A stretch of 64,000 nucleotides of DNA from Rhynchopus sp. YZ270_cl-10 (GCA_964035575.1 OZ037876.1:806001-870000), one strand, 5' to 3'; numbered from the stretch's first letter, positions 40,137 through 50,145 are shown. The notes: generated by a model not told the origin, from the sequence alone. Translations and numbers: made by a program.

Positions 40137-42245
40137 TCACCGAGAAAAACATTTGTTTGGAATCTGCGGAATCGCGTTTGCGAGGGAGGAATTGAGGGGA
40201 GGGAACTTCGGGAACGGGTGGCCCTCTGTGTTGAAGACCCAGCAGTCCAGGTCTATCGCGGCCGTGTCTGAGAAGAGAAGGTGCAGATACTTGAGGGTCT
40301 CCGCCGCGAAGAATGTGTCCATATGGCCTGTAAGCTTCGACTCCACATCACTCACATTCGCCTTTTCGGAGTACCCTGAGTCATCACAGTCGACACATAC
40401 CCGGCAGTACTTTTCGATGGCTTCAAAGATACGCCAGCCCCAATCCCTGTACATTTCATCCCCCGTCGCACGCCACATATAAAACAACGATTCGACTGTC
40501 TCTGGTCTCAATGCGTAATTCGATTTGAAAATTTCGAAATCCATTCCAGACGATACCGGAGGCGACTCTGATGCGTCCGAAGAGGAGGAAGAGGAGGAGG
40601 AAGACGAAGACGCCTGCTGCACCTGCTTCTTGCGCGGAAGAACCACATCCGGGGACAGCCCCGTCGGTGTATTGAAGTACAAATTCGCACAGAACCTCAT
40701 CAACTTCTTTGCAGCCTTGGTGTGCCGATACCGTGTCGCCTTGAAGTCATCCCCTACCAAATACATTGTACCAAGAATCAGCATCCCAGGGACAAAACAC
40801 GACAGATGCTCTACAACATTACCACCATCCCCCTCCCGTGCAGACACCCCTGCATACGTGAACGCCACATCCTCCCCAGCGTCCGACGTATACTCTACCA
40901 TAAGATCCTTGATGATGCCATCCGCAGCCTTTACGTACTGTACTCGGTACTTCTCTTCGGTCTGCCCGGTTAACAGCCACTGCTTTAAAAGATATTCGTA
41001 ATAAGAGTCCGATAAAGACCCGGTACCCGCTCTTCCGTCAAACCTTCCGTTGATGAGGGTGTGGCCGATGAGGCCGTTTTCTCGTGTATCGCGTTGGAAG
41101 ATGTGAAAGAATTTGTCTGTATTGAAAGAGTACGATGAGTTGTACGTTGCCTCCGACAGAAAGCGGTTTTCTAGCTGCACAGAGCCGGCTTCGGAAAGGT
41201 AGGTTCCGTACCCAAGGTTGGGGAGGTGCGAGAGCGGGAAGTAGCCGTGCGGTGGGACTCCGTCGTTTTGGTTGACAAAGGAGTCTGAGTATGGCGGGAC
41301 CAATGTGTCGGCAACGGATTTTGCTGCGGCAAGCAGGTCATTGTTGTGTGAAAGCGCGTAGGCGGACAGAAGCCCTCCCATAATGCGAATCGTAGTCTCA
41401 AACAGCGACACCGAAAACGACGGGGTAAATTTAAAATGAGCCACAAGATATGCCGCTGCCTCGTCAAACTCGCTGTGCAAACCCGCAATGTACAATGTAT
41501 CCAGCGAATCACACAATGCAGCAAGCTCCACATTCCCTTTATCCCAATACTGCGGAATCTTCCTCACTGAGTCAAGCTGGTCAGATCCGAGAGCATACTT
41601 CATATACGCCTTATGAGTGCGCAAAATCGCTTCTTGAATAGCAGTTTTCCTCTCACTCTGTTGAGGCGCTCCTTTATGCGAAGATTTTAGTCCGATTTTC
41701 AAAAACTGTGGCTGCGGTGGGGTGCCCAGAGGCTGCGGTGGAGGGTCTGGTGGGGTGTGTTCGAGCTGTTCTACCTGAGCTTTGAGCGCTGCAATTTGGA
41801 CACGAATGTCTTGATAGTTGCCTTCTTGGTCTGATGAGAGGGATCGCATCATACGCAGGGCTTCGTCCACCTTGATCTCAGAGGCAGCGATGTTGGAGCG
41901 TAGTTTGCCAAAGCTGTTTTGCTGTCGTTGTAGGATTTCTAATGCGTCTTCTACACGGTCGCCTACCTCCTTCACACTCATATCATGCTCAACCGGCGCG
42001 TCCGTTGGCTCAGCCGCAGACGCCGTCGTGTGTACCCTTGACCCCTTACCATTGATATTCGCAGTCGCTGCGTCCTTACTCCGCGCCTCCTTCGTCCGCG
42101 TCTTCTGTATCCGCGACTCCAACAGCTTATAAGGTATCACCATAATGATAATAGCAATAACCAACAACGACCCAAACAATATTTTGATGTTCCCATCCCG
42201 CAACAATTTGGATGAAAGCGGTTTGGGGCTGAGAGCTCGCATCAT
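40137..42245 (-). CDS. GH47 alpha-1,2-mannosidase, type II membrane protein
   Basis: The single-exon product of 702 aa trims alpha-1,2-linked mannose from N-glycans in the ER or Golgi. Start MMRALSPKPL was chosen because CCCAAACAG, a pyrimidine-rich acceptor-like site, ends one base upstream and marks the 5' end. Residues about 21-42 are a signal-anchor (ILFGSLLVIAIIIMVIPYKL) after a short cytosolic tail. Residues 43-210 are a stem with coiled-coil. The catalytic domain follows with family signatures: ALCDSLDTLYI, SLFETTIRIMGGLLSAYALS, SDSYYEYLLKQWLLTG, HLSCFVPGMLILG, TGLSPD, LRPETVESLFYMWR, GWRIFEAIEKYCR, FFAAETLKYLHLLFSD and VFNTEGHPFP, the last near the C-terminus. A serine/glutamine tract of about 25 residues interrupts the domain before ESPPVSSGMDFE. 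GH47 enzymes use Ca2+, normally held by the Thr of the final FNTE motif, which is present. Confidence 0.95.
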   Translation of the reverse strand: MMRALSPKPLSSKLLRDGNIKILFGSLLVIAIIIMVIPYKLLESRIQKTRTKEARSKDAATANINGKGSRVHTTASAAEPTDAPVEHDMSVKEVGDRVEDALEILQRQQNSFGKLRSNIAASEIKVDEALRMMRSLSSDQEGNYQDIRVQIAALKAQVEQLEHTPPDPPPQPLGTPPQPQFLKIGLKSSHKGAPQQSERKTAIQEAILRTHKAYMKYALGSDQLDSVRKIPQYWDKGNVELAALCDSLDTLYIAGLHSEFDEAAAYLVAHFKFTPSFSVSLFETTIRIMGGLLSAYALSHNNDLLAAAKSVADTLVPPYSDSFVNQNDGVPPHGYFPLSHLPNLGYGTYLSEAGSVQLENRFLSEATYNSSYSFNTDKFFHIFQRDTRENGLIGHTLINGRFDGRAGTGSLSDSYYEYLLKQWLLTGQTEEKYRVQYVKAADGIIKDLMVEYTSDAGEDVAFTYAGVSAREGDGGNVVEHLSCFVPGMLILGTMYLVGDDFKATRYRHTKAAKKLMRFCANLYFNTPTGLSPDVVLPRKKQVQQASSSSSSSSSSSDASESPPVSSGMDFEIFKSNYALRPETVESLFYMWRATGDEMYRDWGWRIFEAIEKYCRVCVDCDDSGYSEKANVSDVESKLTGHMDTFFAAETLKYLHLLFSDTAAIDLDCWVFNTEGHPFPKFPPLNSSLANAIPQIPNKCFSR

Positions 42246-42246
42246 T

Positions 42247-42299
42247 CTGTTTGGGCGAAGGGTGACAGAGGCGGGGGAAAGAGGAAGAGAGAAAAAGAA
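42247..42299 (-). promoter_or_regulatory. Putative trans-splice acceptor of the GH47 gene
   Basis: The minus strand reads a long C/T tract ending CCCAAACAG, then A, then ATG. The AG is one base from the start codon, too close for a normal leader unless a spliced leader is added here. Confidence 0.45.
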
Positions 42300-42516
42300 A
42301 ATGCTGTTTCGTTCAAATTCTAGACCCACCAAAAGAAAATCGCGTGGAGACGCATTAACGCCTTTTTTATCCATTTTTCTGTTCCACTTGGCACCTTCAA
42401 CTGGCAACATAGTATTTTGCCTTTTTGAGAATTTTTCTTTGGTCTATTCGGACGTTACCCTATCCCCCCAAGCCCCACAAGGACGCTTTCGCTTTCCTCG
42501 ACCCCCTGAAAGGTGT

Positions 42517-43268
42517 CTATCGTGACGATATTTGTTGTGACGTGAGTTCTTCTGTGGAGGACTTGAAGTATCCGTTTCCTCCGTAGTACGTGTTCTCCTT
42601 GTTACGCTGTTCGGCAAGACGCTCTTGGAGCATTGGGTGGATTCGGAAGTTCGCCATACACTCGACACACTGCTTTATCTCAGCCATAACTGCTGCGTTT
42701 GGAGGCCGGCCTGGCCATTTTACCTGAAAAAAGAGAGAAGACAAAAGTGAAAAAAATAAAGAATGTTTGAAATGTTGGGATCTTTTTGGAACATTGTGTG
42801 TAACAGTGCAACGTAGAGAAGCCTCGCTCTGGTCGAGATTTGAGGGGGAAAGGGGGGGGAGGGTTCATACGTCGCCACACTGAAGGTTGTAGAGATGCAA
42901 AGCCACTTCAGCGCTGACCCTGCTCACGTCGGGCTCTATGAAGGCAAGGTTTTCACTCAGTCTGTCGACCACCGCATTGCTCGGGTTCGGCAGACTCAGG
43001 ATCGGGGGGTCGCTGACTTGGTTCATCAATGCCTGCAGGATAATGTAAATTGGACAATGTGTTCTAAATAATACGTGGATTGCCCATTCGTGGGGGTTGC
43101 CAAAGTTTTCAAATAACGCAATAATACAGAAACGGAAAATATTGAAATGTGAAAAGTGTGAAGGGGGAAAGGGGGGAGGGCAATAGGGGAGCAAAATACC
43201 TGGCCCATAAGAAGCGCGAGCAGCCAGTCCCTCTGATGGGAATCGCGGATTATCGTCCAGAGTTCAAG
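42517..43268 (-). CDS. Unknown conserved-looking protein, 3' exons only
   Basis: Three exons are clear: 43200-43268, 42871-43032 and 42517-42723, all phase 0, with donors GTATTT and GTATGA and acceptors ACAG, TGCAG and TTTCAG. They encode 145 residues ending STEELTSQQISSR. The protein looks helical (LELWTIIRDSHQRDWLLALL; VVDRLSENLAFIEPDVSRVS; VMAEIKQCVECMANF). The CVECM pair may be structural. I do not recognise the family. The 5' end is unresolved: an inverted-repeat element (43275-43606) abuts the first visible exon and its end lies only a few bases from the acceptor, so earlier exons may lie beyond 43750, or the gene may be damaged. Confidence 0.6.
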
Positions 43269-43274
43269 CTGTGA

Positions 43275-43606
43275 TGGTAAAATTTTTTTATTACCTGGGA
43301 AATAAAGTTGTAGGTGGACTCGTGAAGAAAAAGTGCGACATAATCTGGACTTTAATCTGCAGGAGGGACATAAAGTCTTTAAATACTTGTTTATTTCCCC
43401 GATTTGTGTGCCTATTTTGTATGGAGTTTGTGAGAAAGGGGACAAAAAGTACTTTATTTTTACTTTAAATCCTGAGTGCCAGGCATTGTGATGTTGTGTT
43501 GTGTTGATAAACCTACTATTTGCATCTATATGTCACACTTTCTTGACGAGTCCACCTACAACTATATTTCCACGGTAATAAAAAAATGTATTACGTGAAT
43601 TATTTC
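43275..43606. mobile_element. Foldback element next to a splice site
   Basis: TTTTATTACCTGGGAAATAA and GTTGTAGGTGGACTCGTGAA at the left are mirrored, with about 85% match over some 65 bp, by sequence ending GGTAATAAAAAAATGTATTA at the right. The interior is about 200 bp of unique AT-rich DNA. Its left edge lies within ten bases of the acceptor of the exon 43200-43268. Confidence 0.6.
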
Positions 43607-43738
43607 CGCATTTATTTACCTCGTAGAATTTTTCACCACCTCGTGTGCGTTGTAGTCCCTCGCTTCGCTCGGGACTACAACTTCGCCCACTCGGTGGTGA
43701 AAATTTTCAACTCGGTAAATAAAACGAAAATTAATTCA
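43594..43738. repeat. Hairpin element with CCTCGCTTCGCTCG tip
   Basis: GTGAATTATTTCCGCATTTA and GGTAAATAAAACGAAAATTA arms enclose a second stem (TTTTTCACCACC, GTTGTAGTCC). The loop words CCCTCGCTTCGCTCGGG match those in the element at 5373-6320. Confidence 0.6.
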
Positions 43739-44151
43739 CGGTAATAAATAGTTATTTTTGTTCAGGCACTCCGCTAGGTACTAAAGTTCTGTTGATTGTC
43801 AACAGAACTTTTTGAAAATGGGGAAAAAAAGAAAAAAAAAAAAAAGTTCTGCTAAGTGGTTCAGACCCGTTCTACCTGTCAAAAAAGCTCAGGAGAAGAA
43901 GATATGGAGAGGTGAGTGCTCAAACGTCCCAAAAAAGTCAAAATCGGGCGTTGGTAAAAAAAAAAGTTGCGTACCGTGCGCCTGCGGCGCAAGCATGTAC
44001 CCCACCAACGTGGACCATCAACAGAATATTTTCAAAATCGGAAATCCTAGCGGAGAGCCTGTTTTTGTTCGAAAAAAAAAAAAAAAAAAAAAAAAAAACA
44101 CTTTTTCTATTTCCTTTTTCAACCATTCTTCGAAATGGACAAAATATCTCT

Positions 44152-44718
44152 TCATACCAACTCAGCCAACTCACGCTTCCCTTCGATAATTTCCTTTAGC
44201 GCTATGTAATGGGTTGGCCACTCTGCTCCTGCTCCGCGAGCTTGGAACTCTGCTGCCTTTTTGGCGAACTTCTGCCTGAGAACGTCTGTGTAGATTAGGG
44301 CAAGCCCGACGCAGAAAGCGATGACCAGCTTCTGCACACGGAGGTCCCTCCAGTTCGCGAGGCCCCACTTTTCGCGCCGTTCTGTGAGGTTGTCGTGCTC
44401 CTCGAAGATGTTGAAGTGATAACGCAGCCAGTTGCGCAGCTCCCGGTAGCGCTCTGTGTACGCACGCTCGCTGCGCAGCTCCTCTTCAATCTCTTCGTCT
44501 GAGAACTCATATCTGTCCTGCCACCTCTGCTGCTCACGCATCTGCTCCAACTCTTCATCAGACATCCCTGGGGGTGGCTGGTCCGGTTCCGCTTCTTGTG
44601 CATGTGCTTGCCCCGCCTCTGCTTGCTTCGCATGGCACCATCGTGTCTGTGATACACAAATACCTTTCTTCACCCTTGACGCTACCAAAAACCGCGATCC
44701 AATTGATTTTATGATCAT
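44152..44718 (-). CDS. Probable mitochondrial inner-membrane protein, unknown
   Basis: The product has 188 residues, start ATG 44716-44718. The N-terminus (MIIKSIGSRFLVASRVKKG) is basic, hydroxylated and lacks acidic residues, like a mitochondrial presequence. Residues about 50-125 are charged and helical (SDEELEQMREQQRWQDRYEF, IEEELRSERAYTERYREL). Residues about 133-152 are a single membrane span (LVIAFCVGLALIYTDVL), with a basic stretch after it (RQKFAKKAAEF). This layout is typical of accessory subunits of respiratory complexes, but I cannot assign one. It overlaps nothing and follows the cluster orientation. Confidence 0.65.
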   Translation of the reverse strand: MIIKSIGSRFLVASRVKKGICVSQTRWCHAKQAEAGQAHAQEAEPDQPPPGMSDEELEQMREQQRWQDRYEFSDEEIEEELRSERAYTERYRELRNWLRYHFNIFEEHDNLTERREKWGLANWRDLRVQKLVIAFCVGLALIYTDVLRQKFAKKAAEFQARGAGAEWPTHYIALKEIIEGKRELAELV

Positions 44719-45480
44719 TGTGTGTGTTTTTTATCGCCCCTTGAGTGGAGTGGAGGAGGAGAAGGAGGAGGAGAAGGAGGGCTTTGGGTGGGTGTGGGAA
44801 ATGGAGAGGTTCTAGTGCAATTTTTTTTTTTTTCACGGAACGGATACGATCTTTTTTTAATTGGTTGTATTAGTGGTGCGCACTCTAGGGTGGCCACACT
44901 AATACAACCAAGTTTTTCAAATAAAAAAAGTGGATGTGAGGAGGGAAAGGGAGGGGGAACAAACGATGAAGAAAAAGCTTGGCAACAAAAATGAATGCCA
45001 CATTCACACAAAAAAAAAAAAACTCTTCTCGTTTGAATCCCCCCTCCCCTCCCCCCCAGATCCACCCCCACCCCCTTACCCCCCCATATTTTTTAATATA
45101 ATTGTTGTCACATTTTTTTTTTTTTGATTGCTCAAATCGAACGAATATTGTGGGGGGAAGCCAATAATGACTCAAGAAAAAAAAGGGGAAGGGGGGGTAG
45201 AATGTGCGAAAGAAGCACACAAAACAAATGAATGCGCATCACATGCACATACACATCTTTCAAAAAAAGGGGGGTTTCCTCACATAACAGAAGAGTGGCG
45301 GCCTACCGAATATAACGAACGCGGTGGTTTTCATTTTGGGGTGTGTTTTTCATTATTTGATGTAGCCCCACCTCCCTCCATTGTACACTTTATCCCCGAT
45401 CCCTGCACACGCCTTTCCCCCTCTTTGCGCGAACAAAAATAAGACCAATCTCTACCCCCCACCCCCATCCGCATGTACGC
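44719..45480. other. Intergenic region, no gene seen
   Basis: Contains a CTCCTC-rich pyrimidine leader for the 44152-44718 gene, the hairpin GTTGTATTAGTG...CACTAATACAAC at 44860-44910, and A/T or C runs. A degenerate AATGCGCATCACATGCAC hairpin word occurs near 45230. Confidence 0.5.
44860..44910. repeat. Hairpin made of two inverted half-copies of a dispersed repeat
   Basis: TTGGTTGTATTAGTG faces CACTAATACAACCAA across GTGCGCACTCTAGGGTGGC. The same half-repeat begins the copies at 35813 and 51337. Confidence 0.65.
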
Positions 45481-46226
45481 CTACTTGCGGTTAGCCTGCT
45501 CCTGACGGATAATGTCTCCGGCATGTGCTCCAACAGCCTCACCTGTTTAAAAGAGGGGGTTTTAATGAAACAAAAAACTTAGGGCAGGGTGCAGAGACTG
45601 TTGAGATGCCATCCCCAATCTCTGAAACAAAATATAAATTTCTCCTTTTCATACCGTGCTCACTCGGGATGTAGATCTTGAACGCCGGGTCGGACACCTT
45701 GACTCCCTTAAGTGCCTCCATGTACCTGTATTTTGTTAAAGTTGTGTAAAAATTGAGGAATCTGAAATGTGATTTTTCTTTTCTAAAGTGTGTTGTACCT
45801 GTTGTATCCGTATGGACGGGGTCCCTGCTGCAACTCGATAACGTGCATTTGACGCTTTAATCTCCAGTCAGGATCATCGATGTCGCAGAAGTTGTTGTAG
45901 AACCCTGGGAGTGGCACTCTGTCGGGGCACACCTGTCTTTCGTAGTAGAAACCAATGGCGTTCAGCAGGGGGGAGAATACAAATGCAAAACCAAGGATAA
46001 TAATGATGGTGTTGAAGTTACCGTGCACGGACCTGGCCCAGTAGTCAGCGTGGAGACCGTCGTACTTAATCTTATGCGGCGCGTACATAGCCTCAATAGA
46101 GTGCAGTGCCCGTGTCCTCTGGAAAAACCTTCCCAGTCCACGTGTCGGGGCACCAATACCAGCTCCCTTACCCCCTGCCCATTTAAACGCCTCACCCGCA
46201 GCTGTCCGCGAGGGACGGGTGACCAT
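45481..46226 (-). CDS. Probable mitochondrial single-span membrane protein (three exons)
   Basis: Exons 45799-46226, 45655-45725 and 45481-45542 give 186 aa, introns in phases 2 and 1, donors GTACAA and GTATGA. The start ATG 46224-46226 follows a CCCCCCAG acceptor-like site by 21 bases. The N-terminal 45 residues are rich in Arg, Lys, Gly and Ala without acid clusters (MVTRPSRTAAGEAFKWAGG). Residues about 73-97 form one span (FNTIIIILGFAFVFSPLLNA). The soluble tail has DDPDWRLKRQMHVIELQQGP and, from exon 2, SDPAFKIYIPSEH. A small respiratory-chain or ATP-synthase accessory subunit is plausible but not demonstrated. It lies 149 bp downstream of SYF2 on the same strand. Confidence 0.75.
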
Positions 46227-46374
46227 TTTCACGTTGATGATTCTCCTGGGGGGTGTGTGGTTTTTGGTTGTAGAATAATGAAGAAAAATGCCCTTGTTTT
46301 TGCAAGCTAGTATAGAGTTACTAGTAGGGGGGGAAAGGGGGAGGGGACGAAACGTGCTGCACAGATGTGATAAG

Positions 46375-47217
46375 CTAGAGGGCGGTACCGCGCTCCAGGT
46401 TTTGGCGGATCGCAGTTGTGTGTTCGAAGCCGTCAAATGAACGCTTGAGCTTTTCGTTGAAGACTTGGTTTCTGTGGGAGGGTTTTGTTGAGACAAAGCA
46501 AAGGGGGTTGTGTATATGTGACGTGACAAAGCAAACGAAATCATACCTGTCGTTGATGTAGTCAACATCAGTCTCGTCGTTGTGTGCCCTGCGTCTGCTG
46601 AACTGCCCACGCTTCGCCTGCTGCACTGTAAGCTCTTTCTGCAGCCTGAAGCGCATTTCGTTCGTCGGCTGGTCAACAACGTTGTACTGAAGGTCCTCAA
46701 GCTTCTGTGGGTTCGAGGCGAACATCTCTTTGTCCTTTTGGTACTTTTCTTGGAGCTCGTCGCCGAAGGAGTCGTGTACTTGTTGGACACGTTTCTTGTA
46801 TGTTTTGACTTGTGTGTCAACGTTGAACATGTCCCATCCAAAAGAGGCCGCATTTTTGTCCTTTTTGCGTTTTTTCTTCTGCATTTCTGACGCAGCGCTT
46901 GCTGTCACCGCAAGGTCACCATTGGTTTCCTCTGCAATACCTTCTGCGATGTCTTGCTCGTGTTTGCGCTTTCGCTTTGCATGTTCCTCACGCTTTTCTC
47001 GTTTGTCCACTTCTGCGTCACCTTCCGTCTTCCTTCTGAACTCATCATTCGCAGCCTCTGTGTTCAGGTTACGCGCCTGGTTCATCCGCGCACGCAGGTT
47101 CTGCATCTTCTTCTGTCTCTCCTCTGCTTTCTTTGCTGCAGCCTCCAAGGCAGCAGTGTCCTCTTCGCTTTCCTCATCTGAGTCTTCATCATACTCAATC
47201 TCTTCCGGCTTCGGCAT
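46375..47217 (-). CDS. SYF2: Pre-mRNA-splicing factor SYF2 (two exons)
   Basis: SYF2 is a small component of the Prp19/NTC-associated part of the spliceosome, present in activated and catalytic complexes. Exons 46547-47217 and 46375-46471 join in phase 2 (donor GTATGA, acceptor CCCACAG) to give 255 aa. The acidic N-terminus (EYDEDSDEESEED) is followed by a charged helix and the family core: FGWDMFNVDTQVKTYKKRV, then FSRRRAHNDETDVDYINDR, and across the intron NQVFNEKLKRSFDGFEHTT, ending in the diagnostic NLERGTAL. Length matches yeast and human SYF2 (about 215-245 aa). Presence of a spliceosome NTC factor fits the cis-introns seen across the window. Confidence 0.95.
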   Translation of the reverse strand: MPKPEEIEYDEDSDEESEEDTAALEAAAKKAEERQKKMQNLRARMNQARNLNTEAANDEFRRKTEGDAEVDKREKREEHAKRKRKHEQDIAEGIAEETNGDLAVTASAASEMQKKKRKKDKNAASFGWDMFNVDTQVKTYKKRVQQVHDSFGDELQEKYQKDKEMFASNPQKLEDLQYNVVDQPTNEMRFRLQKELTVQQAKRGQFSRRRAHNDETDVDYINDRYDFVCFVTSHIHNPLCFVSTKPSHRNQVFNEKLKRSFDGFEHTTAIRQNLERGTAL

Positions 47218-47386
47218 TATCCCTTTTGTTTATATCCCTGTATGATTATGGTTTCTGGGGAACAGTTGTGGTTCACATAAAAATGACCGTTTTTTTTGAG
47301 CATGAATTGTGGTTTCGAGCGATAGCGGAAACCGCGAGAGAAAAATGGGGGGGAGTTCCTCTGGAAAGAGGGCAGGTGGTGGGCCC

Positions 47387-50092
47387 CTACACCCTGAGAT
47401 CATCTGTGATGGTGAGGGGGATGAAGCGGAGCGTGGCAAGCAGGGCGGGGAGGGATATGCCGCCTTCGTTGAGTTCGTGAAGTGCCTGCAGGTCTTGCAG
47501 GTATGCGGAGATGTCGAAGGGGAGGTGGGGTGCGAAGTGTTGTTCGTACAGCGCCTTCAGTGCTTGCAGCGAGATGTCCGTTTGTTGAAGCGAGCGAAGC
47601 ACCGTTTCCATCCCTAAGTATATTTCCCGGTGTTGCATAATCACGTACTGTGCACAGTGTCGACCAAACTCTGATAGTTTTTCCGTCAAATCGAGAGCAT
47701 CCGCGTAGTCATACTCGCGGGGTACTGAAGCGCCGTAGTCGGTGCGCATAGCGCATTGTGCTTGCACCAAGGCGGAGGCAGATTTGTTGCCGAAGAGGGC
47801 AGAGATGGCGTTCAATGCCTCTTCGTATGTGGTCCTGCTTGGGTCCTCAGAGTATCGTGCCATTTCTTGCTTGACAGAGGAAAGAACGTTGCGGATATCT
47901 GTGTAGACGAATATTGGGAGGGATTGGGTGGTGAGGTTGATGAAGAGGTTGCACATCGGGTCGTGCCGCATGTAGAGATGAGCGTGGTGGTAGAGGTTGT
48001 AGGCAAGCACTGCGCGCGCTTCTTCATTGTCGCATAGGTTTTCTTGAAGCCAGCGTGACATACATCTGCTGAAGACACCGTCCAATACTTCGATTTTGTA
48101 GAAATCCTCGTGAGGTGCGGTGACCTGGCTGGCATGCGTGCTTGCCTGCGACTGTGTGTCGTCCTCCGCTTCCGCTTCGATGTCCTCCTTGGCCTCCACA
48201 TCGACCCCACCATGCAGCATGGTAAGCGTGTAGTTCGGCCGTACCATCTCCATGATACGCTGCCATCTTGCCTTAGGTTCCTTCACGTCAGGTGCATCTG
48301 CTAGGGGGGGTTTTGGTGCGTAGGTTCGTTTCTTGCTTTTTTTGCGGAGACGTAACACCTCAATATGCGATATGCTCGCCACAACCGCCCCCGCAACCAA
48401 CGCTGCGCGAGCAACCTGGGTGACAACCCGGAGAAGCCCCCCCTCCATTCTCTCATGCACATCGCTTACAGCTTCAATGCAGTTCGTGCAATACGAAAAC
48501 GCTGCGCCACGTGTCCAGCATTTATTCCGAATAGATTTGAATGGCGTAGAAAGAAACCCCACAGGAGCTTCCAATGGGCCAAACGTTGAAATCGACCCGG
48601 AGCTGACCGGAAGTTTGTTCCGACCCTTTTTGAATTCATCGGCAATATTGCTGACAGTGGACATCATTTGGAGACGGTCTTCGAGGTGCACTACTTCAAG
48701 GGCTTTGCCTTCAAGCTTGGAGATCACTTCAGAGAAGATTGTTGAGGTTGGTTTGTGCCGTGTGTGGATGCCGTGGCGGTCCCGCAGGGATGGGGGGTAC
48801 TGTGGCCTAGGGGTGTACCGGAGGAGCTCGACAGAGGTTACCGGGATGTTGTCGGGAGGCGGGCAGTTGAGCCCGCTTGCATCTTCATCAAGCATGCGTT
48901 CTTCAGCCTCAGCATGGCGCTGCCGTGCACGGAGTAACAGCTTCGTGGACGCAAGCTTGTCATCACTCTTCGCAATGCGTTGCACCAACACTCTATTCTG
49001 AGAGCGCAAATCCTCGATCTGCTTCTTATATGACTCCAGCACCGACTTCGTCTCATCCAACGCATGATAAGTGTGAGATAAAATCTGTGAACGTAGCTCC
49101 AAATGCTCTGACCCAGGAAGAGGCGGAAAGCTGTCCTGTAGTGTTGGTGACTCTCCTTGCCCTGGAGAGACCGCGGCGATGGATTGTTGGTAAAAGGTGT
49201 TGAGGCGTTGCTGTCCGCCGTTGTCTTTTTTAATTTTGAGAAGCTCGCGGGACAGTTTTTTGTTGTGAGAGATTTGGTCTTCATATGCAATGCGCAGGGT
49301 CGTGAATTTGTCGCGCTCCTCCTCCGCTATCGCCTCCAGCTGCTTCAACCGAGAATGCGCCTCCGACTCTATGCTCGCTGTCATGCCCCTCATCTCCACC
49401 GCCCACGACTCCTTTTTCAACAGGGTGCTCAACAGCGTCATATTCTCGGACTTCACATTCACCAACTCCTGCAGTAGATGTTCCGTCAGCTCATCCGCCA
49501 CCGTCTTATTTTGCATCGGAACCAATGCTGTCGCGCTTCCCCCCCTCTGCAGGATCCTCCTTGGTGCACTGCTCTCTTCTCTTGGCGCAGGCGGGGGGGC
49601 CATGATGGGGAGTGCATGACTTTCCTTTCCCTTGAGGAGCGTATTCCCTTTGAGCTGCTGCGAGAGCAGATAGTCGCATAGTACTTTGCGGCCTTGTTTA
49701 ACGGTGCTGCGAAGATGGTTCAGGACTGGGGTGGCGACAGCGTCTTCGATAGGAACGGTCAAAGCGGAGTTGAGAATTGCTTGTTGCTCGGAGAGCTTGC
49801 GGATGCGGACTGCCTGGAGGTGGCTCACTAGGGCGGTGTCGTTCGGTTTTTTCTGTTCTTCCTTTCGCCGTGCTGCCTTAGCACGTACCTTAACCTTTCG
49901 CCGTTTTTCCCTCTGCGGGGAACGTCCACACCCACCCAGCTCCAACGCCATCCTCTTCAACCTCTCCCGACTCCCAAGCCCAACACTCAACCCTGCCCGT
50001 GGTACCACAGTGTAACACCCCCGCACTGTCTTCTCAGACGCAGTCGGGGAGGCTGCCCCCTTCTCACGCTCCCATACATATCGGGAAGACAT
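47387..50092 (-). CDS. Unknown 901-aa protein with central coiled coils
   Basis: A single exon; start ATG 50090-50092 follows TCCCAG, the end of a long pyrimidine tract, by five bases. Residues 1-120 are basic (SPQREKRRKVKVRAKAARRK). Residues about 190-420 contain coiled-coil segments (ELTEHLLQELVNVKSENMTL; DETKSVLESYKKQIEDLRSQ; VLVQRIAKSDDKLASTKLLL). A weak hydrophobic stretch occurs near 560-580 (VARAALVAGAVVASISH). The C-terminal 250 residues look globular and helical (FYKIEVLDGVFSRCMSRWLQ; YHHAHLYMRHDPMCNLFINL; FGRHCAQYVIMQHREIYLGM). I do not recognise the family. A cytoskeletal or basal-body role would be guesswork. It lies 170 bp upstream of SYF2. Confidence 0.75.
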   Translation of the reverse strand: MSSRYVWEREKGAASPTASEKTVRGCYTVVPRAGLSVGLGSRERLKRMALELGGCGRSPQREKRRKVKVRAKAARRKEEQKKPNDTALVSHLQAVRIRKLSEQQAILNSALTVPIEDAVATPVLNHLRSTVKQGRKVLCDYLLSQQLKGNTLLKGKESHALPIMAPPPAPREESSAPRRILQRGGSATALVPMQNKTVADELTEHLLQELVNVKSENMTLLSTLLKKESWAVEMRGMTASIESEAHSRLKQLEAIAEEERDKFTTLRIAYEDQISHNKKLSRELLKIKKDNGGQQRLNTFYQQSIAAVSPGQGESPTLQDSFPPLPGSEHLELRSQILSHTYHALDETKSVLESYKKQIEDLRSQNRVLVQRIAKSDDKLASTKLLLRARQRHAEAEERMLDEDASGLNCPPPDNIPVTSVELLRYTPRPQYPPSLRDRHGIHTRHKPTSTIFSEVISKLEGKALEVVHLEDRLQMMSTVSNIADEFKKGRNKLPVSSGSISTFGPLEAPVGFLSTPFKSIRNKCWTRGAAFSYCTNCIEAVSDVHERMEGGLLRVVTQVARAALVAGAVVASISHIEVLRLRKKSKKRTYAPKPPLADAPDVKEPKARWQRIMEMVRPNYTLTMLHGGVDVEAKEDIEAEAEDDTQSQASTHASQVTAPHEDFYKIEVLDGVFSRCMSRWLQENLCDNEEARAVLAYNLYHHAHLYMRHDPMCNLFINLTTQSLPIFVYTDIRNVLSSVKQEMARYSEDPSRTTYEEALNAISALFGNKSASALVQAQCAMRTDYGASVPREYDYADALDLTEKLSEFGRHCAQYVIMQHREIYLGMETVLRSLQQTDISLQALKALYEQHFAPHLPFDISAYLQDLQALHELNEGGISLPALLATLRFIPLTITDDLRV

Positions 50093-50097
50093 CGTTC

Positions 50098-50145
50098 CTG
50101 GGAGGGGTGATGGAGGGGGGGGGAGAGCGGAGAGATGAAAAGAAA
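50098..50145 (-). promoter_or_regulatory. Putative trans-splice acceptor of the 901-aa gene
   Basis: The minus strand shows C/T-rich sequence ending CACCCCTCCCAG, then GAACG and ATG. Confidence 0.4.

Larger units (their letters stand above)
43269..44151. other. Intergenic or 5'-intronic region with two hairpin elements
   Basis: Holds the foldback elements at 43275-43606 and 43594-43738, an AAAGTTCTGTTGACAATCAACAGAACTTT hairpin split around 43782-43812, and long A runs near 44076-44099. The missing 5' exon of the gene at 42517-43268 may be here, but I could not identify it. Confidence 0.4.

Noticed and set aside
44657-44673. A 17-nt intron (GTATTTG...CACAG) in the 44152-44718 gene
   Set aside because: Too short to be spliced, and the reading frame continues sensibly through it.
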